DNA from: UMGS1668 sp035447605
GTDB taxonomy: Bacteria; Bacillota; Clostridia; Oscillospirales; Ruminococcaceae
DNA length: 64,000 nt
Assembly (NCBI GenBank): GCA_035447605.1
Contig: DAOTHJ010000009.1
Coordinates: 1 to 64,000, forward strand
Direction: 5' to 3'
In this document: positions 46,218-55,145 of the stretch, in pieces
Position numbering within the stretch: the first letter of the stretch is position 1
Layout of the letters: every line of letters begins with the position of its first letter
Notes under the pieces: model-generated
Told to the model about the DNA's origin: nothing
The model's input: only the letters and a program-made list of their open reading frames with translations
The model's database searches: none
Position numbers and translations under genes: made by a program

Positions 46218-47936
46218 ATGAAACAGCAGATCCTTGCTCAAATCGCAGACAAACTTTCCGCTCTGGGAATTTCCGCCCAGTATGGTGCAGGCGCCGATAT
46301 CTCGATCCGTACGAATTTTTTTGATGCCGGCTGGGGAACGGGATCAAAAAAGATCGACTATGAGGCGTCGGTTTTTCTCGACGAGCAGAAGCAGACGGCC
46401 TTCATGTATGAAAAGACGACGGAGACGGGCCGGGGCCTCAGCTTCGGCAGCGACGAGGAGACCTCCTTTCAGTCCGGGAAGACGCTGTTCCGCAAGGTCA
46501 AGGGCGTGCGGTACGGGCCGGATGGGCAAAGCGTGGAATACGATCTTGATCTCGGCGCGATTCCCTCGGCCGTCAAAGAGACCGCGAAGCGGTTCGGCTG
46601 GAGCTTCAAGACGGTTCTGAAAAAAGAAAAGGCAATGTACCCCGCCGGATATGTGCCGGCCGTTCCCTTCGCGTCTGCTCCGGCCACGCCGGCTCCAGCT
46701 GCTCCGGCGGCTGCCCGGGCCATACCCGAGACGCCTGCCGTGCCGACATGGGCTTCGGTTCCGGCCGCGGCTCCGGCTGTGGTATCTGCGGCCGCAACGT
46801 CTGATGCCGGTGAAAAGCGGACCTTCTGCACCAACTGCGGCGCGCCGCTCGCTCCGGGAGCCGCTTTCTGCACCGTCTGCGGTACGCCGGTCAAACCCGC
46901 CTCCGGGGCCGGTTCGCCGGTAAAATCCGCGTTTGAAACCGGCGTTCCTGCCGTTTCGGAGGATGCTCATGCCGTTTCGACAGACTCTCCTGTTCCGGCA
47001 AGCGGATATGGCGCACCTGCCGCTTCCTGGCAAGCTCCTGCTCCGGCTTACGGACAGGCGGCTCCGGGTGCGCCCGTACGGAAAAAACGGCGCGGGATCT
47101 GGCAGCTGGTCACGCTCGGCGTGCTCGCGGTACTCTTCGCAGCAGTTTATGCGCTGGCCGGGGTGAGCTTTTTCGGCTGGCTGCTTTTCCTGATCGTGAT
47201 TGCCCTCAACGGATTCTTCCTTTTCCGCCTAAAGGGTGGAAAAACCGTGGCCGGAATTGCGCTGCTGGCCGTCTCGGCGGTGGTGCTGTTTCTCGGGCTG
47301 GCTTTCGCGGCCGGCCCTTCCGACGATCATCCGGAGCAGACGGGCGGCATCAATGCGGAAGATACGCTGGATGCCGCTGCGGGGACTGCCGGAGACATCG
47401 CGTTTTCCAAGACCTATCCGCTGGACGGCGGCGGCAGCCTTCTTGCCGAGATCACGACGGACGGCGGAAAATACGACGTTGCCCTGACGCTGACGATACC
47501 GAACTCGATCCTGCCGGAGGATTTCCTGCTGAGCGGCGAAGGCAATTTTTTTGAGTATGAGGGTTTTACCCTTCAGGACATGGAGTTTCTCGAAGCGTTT
47601 TTATGCGATTCGGAGGGAGACACCTTCTATTCCGCCAGCGCAATCGGCCCGACTTACGTGGAAAACGGGCTGGCCGAGGAATCCTCGACCTATTTGACGA
47701 TAAGGGGGCGCACGGCGGAGGAATTCCGGGCGTTCGCCGAAACCTATGATATGTTTAAAGTCTTCCGTTACAGGGCCATGGAGGTAGGCATCCGGGACTT
47801 TCAGACCACGGAGGAGAACGGGTATGCGGGCTATTCCTACGGTTACAACTCCGAGCTGGCCTACAACCTTCACCCGGCGCTTTTGGAAATCGCGGTCCCG
47901 TGGGATGATTTTTTTGCGGAAGCCGGCATTTCGTAA
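46218..47936 (+). CDS. zinc-ribbon and membrane protein of unknown function
   Basis: 572 residues in four parts. The N-terminal domain (1-135) has no recognised family. An Ala/Pro-rich linker follows. A zinc ribbon FCTNCGAPLAPGAAFCTVCG (about 197-216) is followed by another low-complexity linker. After a KKRR stop sequence come three close hydrophobic segments (about 293-365), and then a C-terminal extracytosolic domain (about 375-572) rich in beta-type sequence and acidic residues. The layout is like that of clostridial zinc-ribbon membrane proteins of unknown role. GAAGGG precedes ATG 46218. Confidence 0.8.
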   Translation: MKQQILAQIADKLSALGISAQYGAGADISIRTNFFDAGWGTGSKKIDYEASVFLDEQKQTAFMYEKTTETGRGLSFGSDEETSFQSGKTLFRKVKGVRYGPDGQSVEYDLDLGAIPSAVKETAKRFGWSFKTVLKKEKAMYPAGYVPAVPFASAPATPAPAAPAAARAIPETPAVPTWASVPAAAPAVVSAAATSDAGEKRTFCTNCGAPLAPGAAFCTVCGTPVKPASGAGSPVKSAFETGVPAVSEDAHAVSTDSPVPASGYGAPAASWQAPAPAYGQAAPGAPVRKKRRGIWQLVTLGVLAVLFAAVYALAGVSFFGWLLFLIVIALNGFFLFRLKGGKTVAGIALLAVSAVVLFLGLAFAAGPSDDHPEQTGGINAEDTLDAAAGTAGDIAFSKTYPLDGGGSLLAEITTDGGKYDVALTLTIPNSILPEDFLLSGEGNFFEYEGFTLQDMEFLEAFLCDSEGDTFYSASAIGPTYVENGLAEESSTYLTIRGRTAEEFRAFAETYDMFKVFRYRAMEVGIRDFQTTEENGYAGYSYGYNSELAYNLHPALLEIAVPWDDFFAEAGIS

Positions 47937-48077
47937 GCTTCAGCCGCAACGGGTCGTCCTCTCCGGACAAAGGGGATTTTTCATCCTTCGGAATCCGGAG
48001 GCGGCCTCGGCGGCGCACATCCCCTGCGCAAGGGATTCTTTTTCATGGGGAAGAACATCCCGGAAAGGCGGTTACAG

Positions 48078-48548
48078 ATGAGACGAAAAGACAGAGAGAT
48101 CACCGAGGCGGACAGAGTCGACGAGGTCGTCCGCTCGTGCGACTGCTGCCGGGTGGGATTTGCGGACGAGGGAGCGGCCTATATCGTACCCCTCAATTTC
48201 GGCTTTTCCGCGGCCGGCGGCGAGCGGATTTTCTACTTTCACGGCGCGGCGGAGGGCAAAAAGATGGATCTGATCCGAAAAAACCCGGGAGTCGGGTTTG
48301 AGCTGGATACCGGGCATGGGCTCTCCCTCTCCGAAAAAGGCTGCGGGTGTTCCTTCCGGTTTCAGAGCGTGATCGGCAGGGGAAAGGCCGCGGTCGTGGA
48401 GGATCCGGACGAAAAGCTCGCGGCGCTGCGGATTCTTATGGAGCATTACAGCGGCAGAACGGACTGGAGCTTCGACGAAAACGTCCTTCGCCATACCGCC
48501 GTCTGGAAGCTCACCGTGGAGGAGATCTCCTGTAAGGAACACGACTGA
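48078..48548 (+). CDS. pyridoxamine 5'-phosphate oxidase family protein (NimA-like)
   Basis: 156 residues. MRRKDREITEADRVDEVVRS, the flavin-binding split barrel with YIVPLNFGF and FYFHGAAEGKKMDLIRKNP, and SVIGRGKAAVVED are typical of the FMN-binding group that includes 5-nitroimidazole reductases (Nim). The natural substrate is unknown. ATG 48078 follows GGAAAGGCGG. Confidence 0.9.
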   Translation: MRRKDREITEADRVDEVVRSCDCCRVGFADEGAAYIVPLNFGFSAAGGERIFYFHGAAEGKKMDLIRKNPGVGFELDTGHGLSLSEKGCGCSFRFQSVIGRGKAAVVEDPDEKLAALRILMEHYSGRTDWSFDENVLRHTAVWKLTVEEISCKEHD

Positions 48549-48738
48549 CGGATGATTTTTCCGTATCTCCGCTGCCATGCGGACGTATCTCAGGGAAAGA
48601 AAAGGCGGCCCGAAACATCCTGCCGGTTTCTCCCGAAAGCGGCACATGCAGCCGTCTTTCGTGGCGGGCGCAAACAGGGAGACGAGTCCGCGCCAATCCA
48701 TGATTACGGTCCGCCGAGGGCCGGAGCTGAGGTTTATG

Positions 48739-49050
48739 ATGAAAAAAGTAAAAATTACCGTGCTCAAAAAAGAATTCGACTCCGCGCTCGCGGAGGAATA
48801 CCTGACGGACGGCGAGGCGGCCGGCGCCTGCCCGCTTCTGAATGTGGGCGACGAATTTCTCTATGAGGGCGGTGCGGAGATGCCGGCGGGATTCTGCCCG
48901 TGGGCGTGGATCGATATCTATCATGGGGTGAGCGCGCTGTCTGCGGGGGCCTCATTTGCGCCGTGGAACAACCGGGACGGGGAGCAGATCCTCTGCTGCA
49001 CCGACGGCATCCGCCCAGTCGTCTTCCGCGTGGAAGCGCTTGACGAATAG
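48739..49050 (+). CDS. TIGR04076 family small protein
   Basis: 103 residues: KKVKITVLKKEFDSALAEEY at the N-terminus, PAGFCPWAWIDIYHGVSAL and a closing CCTDGIRPVVFRVE. This is the TIGR04076 pattern, a family common in anaerobes with unknown function. ATG 48739 is favoured over ATG 48736 by spacing from GAGG. Confidence 0.85.
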   Translation: MKKVKITVLKKEFDSALAEEYLTDGEAAGACPLLNVGDEFLYEGGAEMPAGFCPWAWIDIYHGVSALSAGASFAPWNNRDGEQILCCTDGIRPVVFRVEALDE

Positions 49051-49106
49051 ACAGGTCCGAGGCCGGATACGGCAATCGGTTGGTCGTTTGAGAAGGGGGA
49101 AGAAAC

Positions 49107-49952
49107 ATGAAACGGTTTTTCTTGTTATTGATGGCGGCGGCGGTTCTCGCGGCCCTCTCCGGCTGCAGCGGCTCTCCGGAAACGGATTCGGGGGTGGGCC
49201 TCTCCGAAGAAAGCACCGTCCCGGATGCGGAGACCACGGCGGAACTGACGCAGGTGCTCGACGATTTCCGCGTCTATTACGGCGGCTTTTACGAAAAGGC
49301 CGCGGCTTCCTCCGACGAGGAATTTTACGGAGGCCCCGGGCTCTTACTTGTTACGCGGGATGACGAGGCCGATACGGTAGAGTTTCTGGAGGAACAGGCG
49401 CAGGAATCCGGGGACGGGGAGCTGCCCTCCCTCTGCGGCGAGCTGGCCGCAACGTATGAGGAGATTCACGACTTTCCCGCCGATACCAAGCAGGAGGAAT
49501 ATGTCGATTTCTGTGCGCGTCTCTACGCCCAGATGGAGCGGCTCGCCGGCTATCTCGACGAGATCATGCCGGAGGGAGTGCTGCCCATGCCGGAATTGGA
49601 GCCCGTATCCGCCGTGGAATCCGCTGCGGAGCCGGCTTTGGAATCCGCAAACGCTTCGGCGGCCGGCTCCGGGGAGACCATCCCCAACAGCCGCTGGGAT
49701 TCCGACGACGGCTACACGCTGATCTTTTATCATGGGCAGGTCTATCTCGGCACGACGTTTGAGAGCGACGAGACCATCCTATCGGAAGGTCAGGCCGCGA
49801 CCTACGAGATTCAGGACGGCGCCATCCGTTTTCAGGCGGTGAGCGATCCGCGCACGGCCGTCTTCAGCTACGACGGCAGTACGATGACGGATACAAACGG
49901 CGAGATGTTTGAGTACGGTTCCACGTTTACGGAAAGTTATGGCCTCACCTGA
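49107..49952 (+). CDS. predicted lipoprotein of unknown function
   Basis: 281 residues. Lipobox LSGC (Cys at about residue 20) after a short signal peptide; a helical acidic domain (about 45-160), a Ser/Ala/Glu linker and a C-terminal beta-type domain (SRWDSDDGYTLIFYHGQVYL to the end) resembling lipocalin-like domains in other clostridial lipoproteins. The function is unknown. AGAAGGGGG precedes ATG 49107. Confidence 0.82.
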   Translation: MKRFFLLLMAAAVLAALSGCSGSPETDSGVGLSEESTVPDAETTAELTQVLDDFRVYYGGFYEKAAASSDEEFYGGPGLLLVTRDDEADTVEFLEEQAQESGDGELPSLCGELAATYEEIHDFPADTKQEEYVDFCARLYAQMERLAGYLDEIMPEGVLPMPELEPVSAVESAAEPALESANASAAGSGETIPNSRWDSDDGYTLIFYHGQVYLGTTFESDETILSEGQAATYEIQDGAIRFQAVSDPRTAVFSYDGSTMTDTNGEMFEYGSTFTESYGLT

Positions 49953-49960
49953 AGAGACAG

Positions 49961-49989
49961 GCGCCCGGAGACGATTCGGGCGCTTTTTG
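49961..49989 (+). terminator. intrinsic terminator after the lipoprotein
   Basis: GCGCCCG GAGACGATT CGGGCGC with T5. Between here and the peptide promoter (50190) the sequence is AT-rich with no gene. Confidence 0.88.
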
Positions 49990-50189
49990 TCGGTTTTGTG
50001 AGGAACGGAGGAAAAGATCGGAAATCCCAAAATAAAAAATTTGCAGCTTTTTGATTGTGGAATTTCAGTTTGAAAAACCCGAAAGAAAGAAATTTCCTGC
50101 GCTTTCTGCCGAAAAACGGAGCCAAAGGAAGGCTGTGGAAGCTGCTCTATCCAAAATCCCCCGATTTTTTACCATGGCAGATATTGCAT

Positions 50190-50218
50190 TTGAAGCGCCG
50201 GGAAAAAGATGCTATGCT
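50190..50218 (+). promoter_or_regulatory. promoter of the Cys-rich peptide gene
   Basis: TTGAAG (50190-50195), 17 bases, TATGCT (50213-50218), 44 bases upstream of ATG 50263. Confidence 0.6.
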
Positions 50219-50262
50219 GACAGCAGCATTCGCGATGCAATCTTTTTTACGGGAGGTATAAC

Positions 50263-50358
50263 ATGTTCTGCTTTGGAAATTATTGCTCTAACGGAAATTG
50301 TGCCGATCTTTGGCAGCTTCTTTGCTCCTACCTTGGTCGTTGCTGCGGCGGCTGCTAA
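50263..50358 (+). CDS. 31-residue cysteine-rich peptide
   Basis: ATG 50263 lies 6 bases after a perfect GGGAGG and opens a frame of 31 codons ending in TAA. Seven of 31 residues are cysteine (positions 3, 8, 13, 21, 27, 28, 31). The peptide starts MFCFGNYCSNGNC, has a short hydrophobic middle (LWQLLCSYLG) and ends RCCGGC. It is not a known family to me; a secreted disulfide or lanthionine-type peptide, a metal-binding peptide or a spore-associated small protein are all possible. No modification or export gene is adjacent. The promoter-like element upstream and the ribosome site argue that it is expressed. Confidence 0.6.
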   Translation: MFCFGNYCSNGNCADLWQLLCSYLGRCCGGC

Positions 50359-50398
50359 AAGAACAAACATCCCATCCGTCCAATGACGGAATAAAAAA

Positions 50399-50431
50399 CA
50401 ACCGGCTGGTCTGAATCAGGTCAGCCGGTTG
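50399..50431. promoter_or_regulatory. strong hairpin, possible terminator or leader element
   Basis: CAACCGGCTG / CAGCCGGTTG is a perfect 10-bp stem. On the plus strand no T-run follows; on the minus strand it is followed by T6. It separates the Cys-rich peptide from the LysM-CAP gene. Further pairing (GGGCC...GGCCC) follows at about 50460-50490 in a 140-base leader I cannot assign to a riboswitch class. Confidence 0.5.
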
Positions 50432-50541
50432 CTGTTCATCATCCGAAATTTGAACCACGGGCCTGTGCTTCCCGGACCGAAAGGCCCGGCTCCCTTTAAC
50501 CGGAGACGGCGCAGTTCCATCGGAAAGGAAGGATACTTACG

Positions 50542-51150
50542 ATGAAGAAAATTCTGGCTGCGTTTATCGCGCTGTTTTTGCTTCTGGCCAGTGTGATCCC
50601 GGCGATGGCGGCGACAGGCACCACCTATACCGTCGTGTCGGGCGACACCATGTGGAAGATCGCGGTGAAATATCAGGTGGGCTGCAGCGAGCTGATCGCC
50701 GCAAATACACAGATTAAAAATGCCAACCTGATCTACCCCGGCAATGTGCTGACGATTCCGGGCACCGATACGGCGGTGCGCGCCTACGAAAAAGAGGTCA
50801 TCCGCCTCGTCAACGAGATCCGCGTTGAAAACGGGCTGAGTGCGCTGACCGAGAACTGGGAGCTTTCCCGCGTGGCCCGTTATAAGTCTCAGGATATGCA
50901 TGATCTTGGATATTTCTCTCATACGAGCCCGACCTACGGCTCGCCGTTTGAGATGATGAAGGCGTTCGGCCTCACTTACCGGAGTGCCGGCGAGAATATC
51001 GCCATGGGCTATGCGACGCCGCAGGCGGTCGTCGACGCCTGGATGAACTCCGCAGGCCACCGCGCGAATATCCTCAACGCCTCCTATACGCAGATCGGCG
51101 TCGGATATGTCGCCGACGGCAACTACTGGACCCAGCAGTTTATCGGCTAA
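50542..51150 (+). CDS. secreted LysM and CAP (SCP/YkwD) domain protein
   Basis: 202 residues. Signal peptide (1-24, cleaved near AMAA), a LysM peptidoglycan-binding domain (TYTVVSGDTMWKIAVKYQ to NVLTIPG, about 28-73) and a CAP domain (from about 80: LVNEIRVENGL, YFSHTSPTYGSP, GENIAMGY, WMNSAGHRANILN). SafA/YkwD-like proteins of this type occur on the wall or spore surface. AAAGGAAGG precedes ATG 50542. Confidence 0.92.
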   Translation: MKKILAAFIALFLLLASVIPAMAATGTTYTVVSGDTMWKIAVKYQVGCSELIAANTQIKNANLIYPGNVLTIPGTDTAVRAYEKEVIRLVNEIRVENGLSALTENWELSRVARYKSQDMHDLGYFSHTSPTYGSPFEMMKAFGLTYRSAGENIAMGYATPQAVVDAWMNSAGHRANILNASYTQIGVGYVADGNYWTQQFIG

Positions 51151-51306
51151 ATTAAAACGGCATGAGCATCGGAATTCTTTTCCGGGAGAGATTTTCTTTC
51201 CCATGATTCCGGCGCGCCGCCGCTTTCGGGGAAGCATGCCCCGCTTGCTTTGAAAAATCCATGGAGAGGGAAGCCCGCATCGGATAACGGGAGGACTTCG
51301 CCGGAT

Positions 51307-51350
51307 AAAAAAAGCCAAGACAGCGGAAGAATCCGCCGTCTCGGCTTTTT
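51307..51350. terminator. bidirectional terminator between the CAP gene and icd
   Basis: AAAAAAAGCCAAGACAGCGG / CCGCCGTCTCGGCTTTTT stem-loop with A- and T-tracts on either side. The rest of 51151-51434 holds no gene. Confidence 0.88.
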
Positions 51351-51434
51351 CTTTTTCATGTATTCAAGGCAGGCCCGAAGCGCGCTTTCCCGCCTTGAGG
51401 GAAAAGGGTATCTGCCGCTTGGGAATGCGGGCTC

Positions 51435-52640
51435 TTACAGGGCCTCGTACTGCGTGCGGATGGCCCGCAGGAACTCGGCGGTATCCACACAGCGGACGTC
51501 GTCCCCCTCGCTGATCTCCGCGAGGTCCTTCGTCATGATGCCGCTCTCAATCGTGGCAAGCGCGGCCGCTTCGAGCTTTTTGGCAAATGCGCAAAGCGCC
51601 TCGTTGCCGTCGAGCTCGCCCCGCTTATTGAGCGCGCCCGTCCACGCAAAGATCGTGGCGATGGGGTTCGTCGAGGTGCTCTCGCCCTGAAGGTAGCGGT
51701 GGTAGTGGCGCGTAACGGTGCCGTGCGCGGCCTCGTACTCAAAATTGCCGTCGGGGCTTACAAGGCAGCTCGTCATCATCGCCAGCGACCCGAAAGCGGT
51801 GGAGACCATGTCGCTCATCACGTCGCCGTCGTAGTTCTTGAGCGCCCAGACGAAGCCTCCCTCGCTGCGGACCACGCGCGCCACGGCATCGTCGATCAGG
51901 GTATAGAAATAGGTGATGCCGGCCTTCTCAAATTTCTCTTTATATTCTTCCTCATAGATTTTCTGGAAGAGGAGTTTGAAGGTCTGGTCGTACTGCTTGG
52001 AAATGGTATCCTTGGTCGAGAACCAGAGATCCTGACAAACCGAGAGGGCGTATTCGCAGCAGGCACGCGCGAAGGAGCAGATCGAGCTGTCCTTGTTGTA
52101 GGTGCCCTGAAGAACGCCGGGGCATTCGTAGTCATAGATCGTCTGCCGCACTTCGGGGCCCCCGTCCGCGGGCGTGAAGAGCAGCTCCGCCTTTCCGGGG
52201 CCGGGAACGCGGTATTCGGTCGCCTTATAGACGTCGGCATAGGCGTGGCGGGCCACGGTGATGGGCTTCGTCCAAGTGCGGATATAGGGCTTGATCCGGC
52301 TCGTGAGGATGGCGGCGCGGAAAACGGTTCCATCGAGTGCGGCGCGGATCGTGCCGTTGGGGCTCGGCCACATCTTCTTGAGGCCGAATTCCTCCACGCG
52401 CTGGGCGTTGGGCGTGATGGTCGCGCACTTGACGCCGACGTGGTATTCCTTGATGGCCTCGGCCGCAGCCACGGTTATTTGATCATCGGTCTCATCCCGT
52501 TTCTGGATGCCGAGGTCGTAATATTCGGTATTGAGCGCCACATAAGGCTCAAGCAGTTCTTCCTTGATCATTTTCCAGATCACACGGGTCATCTCGTCCC
52601 CGTCGATCTCCACAATCGGGTTCATCCGGATCTTCTCCAT
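51435..52640 (-). CDS. icd: NADP-dependent isocitrate dehydrogenase
   Basis: 401 residues of the homodimeric, eukaryote-like type: NPIVEIDGDEMTRVIWKMIK at the start, WPSPNGTIRAALDGTVFR, NYDGDVMSDMVSTAFGSLAMM (metal-binding Asp), EAAHGTVTRHYHRYLQGEST. It makes 2-oxoglutarate, here most likely for glutamate synthesis. ATG 52640 follows GGAAGGAA. It lies downstream of acn in the same orientation, with a relic of the acn tail between them. Confidence 0.96.
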   Translation of the reverse strand: MEKIRMNPIVEIDGDEMTRVIWKMIKEELLEPYVALNTEYYDLGIQKRDETDDQITVAAAEAIKEYHVGVKCATITPNAQRVEEFGLKKMWPSPNGTIRAALDGTVFRAAILTSRIKPYIRTWTKPITVARHAYADVYKATEYRVPGPGKAELLFTPADGGPEVRQTIYDYECPGVLQGTYNKDSSICSFARACCEYALSVCQDLWFSTKDTISKQYDQTFKLLFQKIYEEEYKEKFEKAGITYFYTLIDDAVARVVRSEGGFVWALKNYDGDVMSDMVSTAFGSLAMMTSCLVSPDGNFEYEAAHGTVTRHYHRYLQGESTSTNPIATIFAWTGALNKRGELDGNEALCAFAKKLEAAALATIESGIMTKDLAEISEGDDVRCVDTAEFLRAIRTQYEAL

Positions 52641-52700
52641 GTTTGCGGTTCCTTCCTTGTCTGTTATTCTGAGGGATGCGGGCGTTTTTCCGTCAGAGCG

Positions 52701-52822
52701 GAACAATACGATTCGTTATTTCGATTCTTTTTTCTGCAAAGCGTAAAAATTCATCAGGCAGCCGTCGAGCAGGATCTGACGCTCGTCGTCCGTCAGCGCG
52801 GCGATGTGCAGCGTAATGGGTA
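52701..52822 (-). pseudogene. relic copy of the acn 3' end
   Basis: This repeats 52851-52972 at an offset of 150 with about five substitutions. It encodes PITLHIAALTDDERQ, then ILLDGCLMNFYALQKKESK and TAA, against ...FYASQKKESK in the intact gene. A Leu codon and the last Lys-adjacent codon differ synonymously. The match extends past the stop through GAACAATACG. Beyond 52822 similarity fades but is still recognisable. The relic lies between acn and icd, so it is probably transcribed. Confidence 0.9.
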
Positions 52823-52865
52823 TGCGGTTTCCCGATACGGCAGAACGGACGAACAATACGGTTCG

Positions 52866-55145
52866 TTATTTTGATTCTTTTTTCTGCGAAGCGTAAAAAT
52901 TCATCAGGCAGCCGTCGAGCAAGATCTGACGCTCGTCGTCCGTCAGCGCGGCGATGTGCAGCGTAATGGGTACGGTCTTTTCCGACGTGACGATCACGGC
53001 CGGGAATTCCGCGGCGCCCGCGGCGAGCAGACTCCGCACGCCGGGAACAAACAGAAAATCGCCCGGCTGATAGTCAAAGGACACGTCCTTTTCGATGATG
53101 AAGGGCAGCATGCCCCAGTTGATGCAGTTGGAGCGGTAACGCTTGGTGGCGTATTCGTAGCAGAGATTGGCGCAGCCTCCGAGCACTTTCTGACAGGAGG
53201 CGGCCTGTTCCCTTGCGGAGCCGTCGCCCGGCTTTGTGCAGAAGATGGCGGAGCCGAACTGCGTCTTTTCGAGCAGATCGGGGTCCGCGCCGGCGCGCTT
53301 GAGCACGTTCCGCAGATCCTCCGGCGCATGGCCGGAGGCGCGGGCGGCCTCCTTCTCCCGGATTGCCTTGGCCCGGCCCACATAGGCGGGGTCGCGGCGG
53401 GAGAGCGTGAATTCGGCGAGCCGGAGCGGGTTGGAGCGGTAGCTGGAGGTCTCGCCGGAGGGGATCAGCTCGTCGGTCGTCGTAACCTCGTCGTGGATGA
53501 CGCTCGCAAGCTCGATCAGCAGGTTTTCGCCGAGCGACGGGAATTTCGGCCATTCCGCGATGTTGGGGCCGTATTTAAGCTCCGTCTCCGGATGAGGATT
53601 TCCCCAGCCGAAGTAGACCCGTTTCTGATATACGCCGGAATCGAAGGAGAGCGCGTGCGGGGCGGGCGGCGTATAGTCCACCTCCGCGGCGGAGGTGAGC
53701 ATGCCGTGGTTCCGGGCGGTGGCGGCGATGCTGCGGGCGTCCATCAGCATGACGGCGGCAAGCTGGCCCTCGCCGGGCTTGGAGCCCTCGCGGTTCGGAA
53801 AGTTCCGGGTGGTGTGGCGGATGGAAAGGCCATTGTTGGCCGGTACGTCTCCGGCGCCGAAACACGGCCCGCAGAAGCAGGATTTAAAGAGCGCGCCGCT
53901 TTCAAGGAGCCGCTGCTGGATGCCGTCCTTGAGCAGCTCCAGATTGACCGGCATGCTGGAGGGATAGACGGAGAGCGAAAAACCGCCGTCGCCAGTGCTT
54001 TGGCCTTCGAGAATGGCGGCGGCCTCGACGATGTTGTCGTACATGCCGCCGGAGCAGCCCGCGATCTCACCCTGGTCGACCCAGAGACGGCCGTCCCGGA
54101 TTTTTTCCGTCAGATGAAGAGCGGCCTTTTTGCCGAGCTGCTCCTCCGCGCGCTTCTCTACGGCGCGCAGAATGTCGCCGGGATTCTCAATCAGCTCCCG
54201 GAGCGTCACGGCCTCGGAGGGATGGAACGGCAGGGCCGCCATCGGCTCGATCGTAGAGAGGTCGATTTCAATCATGGCGTCGTAGTAGGCGCCCTCCACG
54301 GGAGAAAGAGGGCGATACTCCCCGGCGCGTCCGTGGACGGAGAGATACTCCTCCACGGCGCCGTCGGTCGCCCAGATCGAGCTTAAACAGGCGGTCTCCG
54401 TCGTCATCACGTCGATGCCGATGCGAAAATCCATCGGCAGCTTCGCAACGCCCGGGCCTGCGAATTCGAGGATGCGGTTTTTCGCAAAGCCGTTTTTATA
54501 GACGGCGCCGCATAGGGCGACGGCCACATCCTGCGGCCCGACCCCGTGGCCCGGTGCGCCCGTCAGATAGACGAGCACCACCTGCGGTGCGGATACGTCA
54601 TAGGTATTTTCCAAAAGCTGTTTAACGAGCTCAGGGCCGCCCTCGCCGACGCCGAGCGTGCCCAGCGCGCCGAAGCGGGTGTGGCTGTCGGAGCCGAGGA
54701 TCATCTTTCCACAGCCGGCGAGCATTTCGCGGGCGTACTGGTGGATGACCGCAAGGTTCGCCGGCACATAGATGCCGCCGAATTTCTGCGCCGCCGAGAG
54801 GCCGAAGACATGGTCGTCCTCATTGATCGTGCCGCCCACCGCACAGAGGCTGTTGTGGCAGTTCGTCAGCACATAAGGGAGGGGAAAATGCGTGAGTCCG
54901 CTCGCCTTGGCGGTCTGGATGATGCCCACATAGGTGATGTCGTGGGAGATCAGGCTGTCGAAGCGGATCCGCAGGGTATCCCCACCACCGGAGCGGTCGT
55001 GCCCGCGCAGAATGGAATAGGCGATGGTCTTTTCCCGTGCGGGAAGATCCGCTGCGGGAGCCTCGGCCGTAGCGGCTGTGGCCGTAGCGGCTTCGGCCGG
55101 CGCCCCGTTTCGCCAATATACGCCTTTATCGTGTAATGTGATCAT
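52866..55145 (-). CDS. acn: aconitate hydratase
   Basis: 759 residues. It isomerises citrate to isocitrate with a 4Fe-4S cluster. GSDSHTRFGALGTLGVGEGG, the cluster cysteine region FCGPCFGAG, the NFPNREGS motif and the C-terminal swivel domain (CINWGMLPFIIE) are present. An Ala/Thr/Glu-rich insert (about residues 16-33) precedes the core. ATG 55145 follows GGAGGGCG. It is divergent from citrate synthase and upstream of icd, together forming the oxidative TCA branch. Confidence 0.95.
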   Translation of the reverse strand: MITLHDKGVYWRNGAPAEAATATAATAEAPAADLPAREKTIAYSILRGHDRSGGGDTLRIRFDSLISHDITYVGIIQTAKASGLTHFPLPYVLTNCHNSLCAVGGTINEDDHVFGLSAAQKFGGIYVPANLAVIHQYAREMLAGCGKMILGSDSHTRFGALGTLGVGEGGPELVKQLLENTYDVSAPQVVLVYLTGAPGHGVGPQDVAVALCGAVYKNGFAKNRILEFAGPGVAKLPMDFRIGIDVMTTETACLSSIWATDGAVEEYLSVHGRAGEYRPLSPVEGAYYDAMIEIDLSTIEPMAALPFHPSEAVTLRELIENPGDILRAVEKRAEEQLGKKAALHLTEKIRDGRLWVDQGEIAGCSGGMYDNIVEAAAILEGQSTGDGGFSLSVYPSSMPVNLELLKDGIQQRLLESGALFKSCFCGPCFGAGDVPANNGLSIRHTTRNFPNREGSKPGEGQLAAVMLMDARSIAATARNHGMLTSAAEVDYTPPAPHALSFDSGVYQKRVYFGWGNPHPETELKYGPNIAEWPKFPSLGENLLIELASVIHDEVTTTDELIPSGETSSYRSNPLRLAEFTLSRRDPAYVGRAKAIREKEAARASGHAPEDLRNVLKRAGADPDLLEKTQFGSAIFCTKPGDGSAREQAASCQKVLGGCANLCYEYATKRYRSNCINWGMLPFIIEKDVSFDYQPGDFLFVPGVRSLLAAGAAEFPAVIVTSEKTVPITLHIAALTDDERQILLDGCLMNFYASQKKESK

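Noticed and set aside
50051..50386. 111-codon frame overlapping the Cys-rich peptide
   Set aside because: It lacks a ribosome site and reads through the promoter of the peptide; the overlapping 31-codon frame has a perfect ribosome site.
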